Program-made: the position numbers and the translations under genes
Notes under the pieces: model-generated
What the model saw: only the letters and a program-made list of their open reading frames with translations
The model's database searches: none
What the model was told of the DNA's origin: nothing
NCBI GenBank assembly: GCA_009176605.1
Contig: SEYY01005205.1
Location: 7,501-30,000, forward strand
Source: Armadillidium nasatum
Taxonomy: Eukaryota; Arthropoda; Malacostraca; Isopoda; Armadillidiidae
Direction of reading: 5' to 3'
Length of the DNA stretch: 22,500 nt
Shown here: piece after piece, positions 1-22,500 of the stretch
How positions within the stretch are numbered: the stretch's first letter is position 1
Layout: every line of letters begins with the position of its first letter

Positions 1-181
1 CAGCTACTTCATAAGCAAAGCTGCATTACTCATGTTTATATTTAATAAGGTTATTTTTTCAACCCTTTTATCATCACTTAAGCTTTTACAAAATTCTTAT
101 TGTAATTATATTTAATTTATATTATTTAATTAATTATATATAATTATATTTAATTCATCATTCTGCCTCTTTTGATTAAAA

Positions 182-2141
<1,960 letters not shown>

Positions 2142-2142
2142 C

Positions 2143-2384
2143 CTCAGATTAGCCTTTTTCGACATAGGATCTAAGCATTCATTTCGAGATAAAATTCTGT
2201 CACCAAATAATTTGCGATCTGTATCTAAAAAAGAAGCGATGCAGTGGGCATATTCTCGCACTCCAAAAGTACAAATATGAAGTTCATATAATTTTGAAAT
2301 GTTATTTAAAAAACTATTCGTATATGGTCGTATACGTGTGTGATACCAGTGTCCATTTGGTATCAATTGAAAATGAAAAACATC
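2143..2384 (-). pseudogene. CTDP1: Inverted copy of FCP1 exon b in left palindrome arm
   Basis: Reverse-strand copy of 5157-5398; the translation ([25 protein letters not shown]) is identical residue for residue. Splice signals are preserved. The third exon (IIDDR) would be expected further along the minus strand, left of position 1, if the duplication extends that far. Confidence 0.85.
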
Positions 2385-2424
2385 CTGTAATTTTGAAAAA
2401 AAAAAAATAAATAAATAAAAAAAA

Positions 2425-2549
<125 letters not shown>

Positions 2550-2775
2550 CCTAGACTGCCTATAAAATGGTTGAAGACATTTTTGTATGCTTAGGGTATA
2601 AAGTTTATCTTCTGAAGTTAGCATACAAATAGGTGAGAAAGAAATCATTGCCCAGCTGCTTGGACAGACTTAAAATTGTCAGTTAACTGTAAGAGGTTTT
2701 CTGCAGTTTTATTGGAGTTTTCAACATGATTAAATATTTCCATTTCAATATTCACTACTGAAATGCACATACACC

Positions 2776-2799
2776 AAAAAAAAAAAAAAAAAAAAAAAA
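2776..2799. repeat. Poly(A) tract, left arm
   Basis: 24 A residues in the inverted intron between exon a and exon b copies; pairs with poly(T) at 4748-4772. Confidence 0.9.
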
Positions 2800-3122
2800 C
2801 TCATGTTACACAAGTGATATTAATTATTTCCAAAAAATCTTTGAAATGGACTTGACTCTAAAATCTTGTTTTGGAATTTGAACAATACCAATTGCTAAGA
2901 AAATTCAAAATGAAAGTAAATTATTTGATATTTATATGAATATATTAATTAAATCCTAAAAAACTTTTTTACAGGATATCTTTCCTTATAAACTACATAT
3001 AAGTCACTCACACAGCATCAATAAGAGATAATTTTACTAATGGTATAAAAATGAGTATTTGGTCAATTTGCACTCTACAATACATATAAAACTATAAGTG
3101 AAATGAGTGGTAGTCTACTTTA

Positions 3123-3126
<4 letters not shown>

Positions 3127-3215
<89 letters not shown>
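3127..3215. repeat. (TA)n array at inverted exon a donor
   Basis: About 89 bp starting right at the donor of the inverted exon a copy. The right-arm partner (4409-4428) is only 20 bp. Confidence 0.98.
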
Positions 3216-3216
<1 letters not shown>

Positions 3217-3219
<3 letters not shown>

Positions 3220-3342
3220 CAATTTTGGAGGAATATTATCATTTGTTGTATGTATTAATGTTTGATCTAAATCAACTAGAAGAACTAATTTTCGTTTATC
3301 CAATAAGTGCTTAATGTCTTCATTTCCAACCCTTGTGGCTTC
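3217..3342 (-). pseudogene. CTDP1: Inverted copy of FCP1 exon a in left palindrome arm
   Basis: Reverse-strand copy of the 126-nt exon at 4282-4407, with the same open frame, acceptor and donor. On the minus strand it is followed by inverted exon b and the shared intron, but nothing upstream in the window supplies a start. Whether it belongs to a second gene copy continuing left of position 1 or is an artefact copy is unknown. Confidence 0.85.
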
Positions 3343-3800
3343 CTGAAAAAAGTAAATTCAAAAATAAGTTTACGAGTGCAAAACAAATTCATGATTTCAA
3401 CATGAGGTATTTTTAAATTTTCAGAAATACTTCAGTGTAATATATTTCTGCATATTCATTTCAATGTCATTTGAAATCTTCAATCCAAATAAGGAATTAC
3501 TCCTAGAATTAATTTGAACAAACTATGGCTTTGATTTTTATTACTTGAAGTTTCTATCCCTATATTTTTTAATAATCTTCAAATTCCCAAACTTTATGTA
3601 ATTTTTAACTATGTAATTATTCACCTACACTTGCAATCCTTTAGTCTTGTCCTTTCACATAATATTTGATAAGTTCTTACTTTTAATTTTTATAGAGTCT
3701 TTCTTCTCAATGAAACAATTTCTTGCTTTGTTTTTCTTCTCCTGAAGCCCCCCTATCCTGTCATGATATTTTATACAAAATTCAGTAGTATGCCTTACCC

Positions 3801-3823
3801 GTTTAGTAATTAATGGCTGAAAA
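3801..3823. other. Spacer at palindrome centre
   Basis: 23-bp non-palindromic centre between tgccttaccc (ending 3800) and gggtaaggca (starting 3824). It lies within what should be an FCP1 intron, about 460 bp upstream of the DLDQT exon. Confidence 0.9.
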
Positions 3824-4281
3824 GGGTAAGGCATACTACTGAATTTTGTATAAAATATCATGACAGGATAGGGGGGCTTCAGGAGAAGAAAAACAAAGCA
3901 AGAAATTGTTTCATTGAGAAGAAAGACTCTATAAAAATTAAAAGTAAGAACTTATCAAATATTATGTGAAAGGACAAGACTAAAGGATTGCAAGTGTAGG
4001 TGAATAATTACATAGTTAAAAATTACATAAAGTTTGGGAATTTGAAGATTATTAAAAAATATAGGGATAGAAACTTCAAGTAATAAAAATCAAAGCCATA
4101 GTTTGTTCAAATTAATTCTAGGAGTAATTCCTTATTTGGATTGAAGATTTCAAATGACATTGAAATGAATATGCAGAAATATATTACACTGAAGTATTTC
4201 TGAAAATTTAAAAATACCTCATGTTGAAATCATGAATTTGTTTTGCACTCGTAAACTTATTTTTGAATTTACTTTTTTCAG

Positions 4282-14537
<10,256 letters not shown>

Positions 14538-14915
14538 AAAACGTGTATTCAAAATTGTCAGAAAAATATATTTACTCTTGGCTTTGAGAGAGGGAATGGG
14601 AAACTTTGAAAATTAGGTTTTCCTTTAAATTTTCAAAGCTGAAATTGCATTTTCATTGGAAGTTAATGTCTTCTCTCAAGTCAGAATGTGAAATGGGAAA
14701 AGTAACTAAGCTTGAAGGATTAAGTGTTAAACACTTAGTTTTAAAAATTGTTTGTTTAACATTCTGAATTTTATGTAATTCTTCTCAGACTTATTTTACT
14801 CACATTTCCTTAAAAAGGAATTAATTTCTCGTGAAAATATTTGAAATTTAAATTCTGTTTAATATTTTAAAACTACTTTGAGTACAAATAATATTAAGTC
14901 GCGATCTAAACTTTA

Positions 14916-15040
<125 letters not shown>

Positions 15041-15134
15041 TATATATTTTTTAAATTTTTAAATTTTAAATCCTTTAAAATTAAATATTTAAATATTTAT
15101 TTATTCTGTTAGCTTATAGGGAAAGATCATTTTT

Positions 15135-15139
<5 letters not shown>

Positions 15140-15176
<37 letters not shown>
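15140..15176. repeat. (AAT)n array
   Basis: About 12 units, ending in AATAAA. Confidence 0.95.
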
Positions 15177-15286
15177 CTCATTTGGGTTATTTGAACCTAT
15201 TGTAATTCTGACTTCTAAATAAGGTAAAGAAAACAATATTAAACATGAACTACATTAGTTATACCAGATATTAAACATATTTCCCT

Positions 15287-15480
<194 letters not shown>

Positions 15481-15506
15481 AAGTTCACATCTCACGGTCA
15501 TTGCCC

Positions 15507-15679
<173 letters not shown>

Positions 15680-17517
15680 GGAGAAAATGAAAAGTTGAAA
15701 TATGTTGATTAGTTTTTGATTTTGGAGAAAGTAAATATAATTAGTAAATTTGTTAAAATTGAAAAGGAGATAATAAGTTAGCTTGATTGATTTAAAAATA
15801 AAGCAAAGTAATGCAAAAGTATGTTAGATCATGAATACTTTAAATGCTTTATAAAATGGCACTCTTGTGTACTTGGAGGTGGGAGTTAGAGGCTTTTTGT
15901 TGGTGCATTAGCAACTGGTCGTAATTTGGCTTTCATTAGACATTAAATATAGAGTGAAAACGGCTTAATTCTAAAAGAATGGATTATATTTGCTTCATGT
16001 ACATAGTATGCAATGTGATAGCAGTAAATTTGAAATGGAATTTAATGCACCTTTTTTGGGGAAGTATCACTACTCCTATTTATACGTTGATGATTACCTT
16101 TCAGTGTCTCAGAATTTATTATTAATTGGTTTCTTAATAATTGGAAAATGTTATTTGTTTATTTCTAAATTTCTTATGTTGATAAGGAATTTGAATCTGG
16201 GGTATGTAGTGGAAGCTTAGGAAATTCAAACGTGAAAGATGGATTTGACTATGTTAAATTTTTAAAAAATATTTTGAATGCAGTTTAACAAAATTATTCG
16301 ATGCAAATCGTGTCCTTAATCCGTAGTATATTAGAAATATACTAGAGAAAAAAAGAAATTGTCTAAAGTTTTACCTATCTCTTTCAGTTTTATGAATATC
16401 TAATTGCTACACAAAATTAACTCAGAAAGAGGATACTTATGAGGGAAGACTTTTACATGTTTCCTTATTACTCCAATAGAAAAAGCCTTTTATTTTTATG
16501 GAAAGAAGTTATTCAAGACTTCTGTAATTCTGCATTTTACTTAAAATATCCAAAGTTAATTTTCAGTTTTGAAATACATCTAATTACTAAAATTTTAATT
16601 GACCTTCCCAGATACTGTTGAAATTTTTAAATATCAAAATGCGATAAAAAAATAATGTTTATTTGCGAGTTGTAATTAACAAAATAGTAAGATTGAAAGT
16701 CTTAAAAATTTCTCAGCCATGCCTTTTTTTCCTTAACCTTTTCCGTAGTGATAATTCTAGGAAGACGTTGAAGTTTTTACCTTCTTTTGAAGGGCCAAAT
16801 TCTTGATATATTTCCTTACCTTTTAAAATATATTTTTGAAATTGATAAATAAATAACGAAAGATGATGATAAGAAGGGAATGGTAAATTTTCAGTGTTTA
16901 TATTTCATAATTTGAGATAGTTATTGAAAGGAATATATAGTTTTTCTGAACCTGTTCTACCCTTTTAACATGTGTAAAGATGATACACTACTAATCACCT
17001 TACAGACCACTGAAGAATAATAGTATTTGCAGAAATTATTTTTCCTATTGTGATTGTGAATCAGCGAAACATGACATAAAATATTTATAAAACGGAGAAA
17101 ATTTTTTTTTCTTTTACTTAACTAAGTCTCGAAGGGAATTAATGGTTTGTTGATCGAATTTTTTTTTCTCCATTATCTTCAGAAGACTGGTAAGTTATTA
17201 TTGACCATATATTGCCAATACCTTTTAAGGGAATCAAGTTTTTTAAGTATAAATGTAGACAGAAAAAGACTATGGTATTGGATTTCTATTCTTCACCTCA
17301 ACTTTCAAAGTAGTTGTTCTGAAGATTACCCATTATAGAGGCTTATGTTAATGTTAAGGCGAAATGACAATGTCCAGTTAACAACTGATTTAAAGTATTG
17401 CAGTTTAAACAAGTTTCTAAAGCTACAAAAATGTTAGCTTTTAATAATATCTACCATTCCCTAGTGGCATAATAGAATTGGCAGTTTTATATCATTTGCC
17501 ATAACTAGAAGTAAAGC

Positions 17518-17539
17518 AAAAAAAAAAAAAAAAAAAAAA
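17518..17539. repeat. Poly(A) tract
   Basis: 22 A residues in intergenic DNA, about 520 bp upstream of the OGG1 start codon. No clear SINE or retroposed body precedes it. Confidence 0.9.
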
Positions 17540-18060
17540 TAAAATCAACCTGTATATAAAAAAATACTCGGTAATATAGTTTCCTCATTTGTTAGAAAAT
17601 AGTAATTGAAATCATATTATACATATTAATTAATGCGGTTTCAACACACGTTTTCATTTTTCTAATTCATTTAGTTTCTTAATGTTTTGTGTCCATTTAT
17701 TTAAGGTGTTACATTTAATGTGTATTGTACAGCTGTATATTGGCTTATTTTTTTAAATTACTTTTTCAAATTGCTTTTACCAACTTTATCTCAGAAGACT
17801 GAATTTCTTTTTACTTTTCTCAGTCTTTTTCATCACAAATACTCTCTGGTATTCTAAAACCTTTAATTTTTTATTCCTCAAAAGTAAAATAGTTTTTTTG
17901 TAATATCACAGTTTTAAACAAATATGTCACAAAAAGTATTGCTTAAAGTATGTAAGATTTTAGATTTTACTACTTTTTTTAAAGTATAATTAATATATTT
18001 GTTATTTAATTACAGAAATAAATAAGGGCAAAAGTTTTAAAACTCCTAATATTGTTAAAT

Positions 18061-22279
<4,219 letters not shown>

Positions 22280-22282
22280 GTT

Positions 22283-22445
<163 letters not shown>

Positions 22446-22500
22446 GGGCATTAGCTTGAGAAAAAATGCTCGAACCAAATCGTGATACCGACCCAGAATC

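Noticed and set aside
3655..3861. Frame across the palindrome centre
   Set aside because: A product of the fold-back; intronic sequence with no support as coding.
15990..17338. Several 60-76-codon frames between FCP1 and OGG1
   Set aside because: Typical of random AT-rich DNA at this length; no homology or splice context.
17990..18015. TTAATTACAG as a definite 5' UTR splice acceptor for OGG1
   Set aside because: It fits the consensus, but no upstream donor or transcript can be shown; mentioned only as a possibility.

Overview
This is a eukaryotic, very AT-rich stretch carrying two split nuclear housekeeping genes, both on the plus strand: CTDP1/FCP1 (the RNA polymerase II CTD phosphatase) and, about 3.5 kb downstream, OGG1 (8-oxoguanine DNA glycosylase). 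Spliceosomal introns with GT/AG borders, a Tc1/mariner transposase relic of the type common in arthropods, tRNA-derived SINE-like repeats, a hAT-type MITE and FCP1 wording that reads like insect FCP1 (for example [14 protein letters not shown]) suggest an animal and probably an arthropod. No lower rank can be supported. The most obvious base-level feature is (TA)n: 21 arrays, mostly 90-190 bp, make up about 2.5 kb or 11% of the window. Most long tyrosine-isoleucine ORFs are translations of these arrays.

Region 1 (1-7545) is one giant, nearly perfect inverted repeat. Arm 1 (1-3800) and arm 2 (3824-7545) face each other around a 23-bp spacer. Each arm holds the same two FCP1 exons and one copy of a 1.7-kb element with GC-rich inverted termini. 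Only arm 2 joins the rest of FCP1; arm 1 holds inverted copies on the minus strand. The FCP1 exons that should lie 5' of the first one seen (N-terminal part of the protein) are missing because the sequence folds back inside the preceding intron. The palindrome could be a real inverted duplication or a fold-back artefact of sequencing or assembly; this cannot be settled from the sequence.

Region 2 (7546-14537) is the rest of FCP1. Five more exons supply the second half of the phosphatase domain with its IIDDR motif, a long acidic linker with a 3 x 26-residue tandem repeat, the BRCT domain split over two exons, and the acidic C-terminal tail. The seven exons join in frame to 713 codons plus a stop. 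The introns hold SINE-like repeats, a 443-bp hAT-type MITE, a 254-bp TIR element sitting inside (TA)n, and many microsatellites.

Region 3 (14538-18060) is intergenic, with three large (TA)n arrays near the FCP1 end and plain AT-rich DNA near OGG1. Region 4 (18061-22500) is the 5' part of OGG1: a short first coding exon, a 3.8-kb intron with a decayed mariner transposase, and a 327-bp second exon pinned between two (TA)n arrays. The catalytic Lys/Asp of OGG1 lie beyond the window.

FCP1 recycles RNA polymerase II by dephosphorylating the CTD; OGG1 starts base-excision repair of oxidised guanine. They are neighbours here, but nothing in the sequence links their functions. I see no prokaryotic-type operon, CRISPR array or new enzymatic system. 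The unusual content is structural: the palindrome, the (TA)n arrays that hug exon borders, and TIR elements bounded by (TA)n on both sides.
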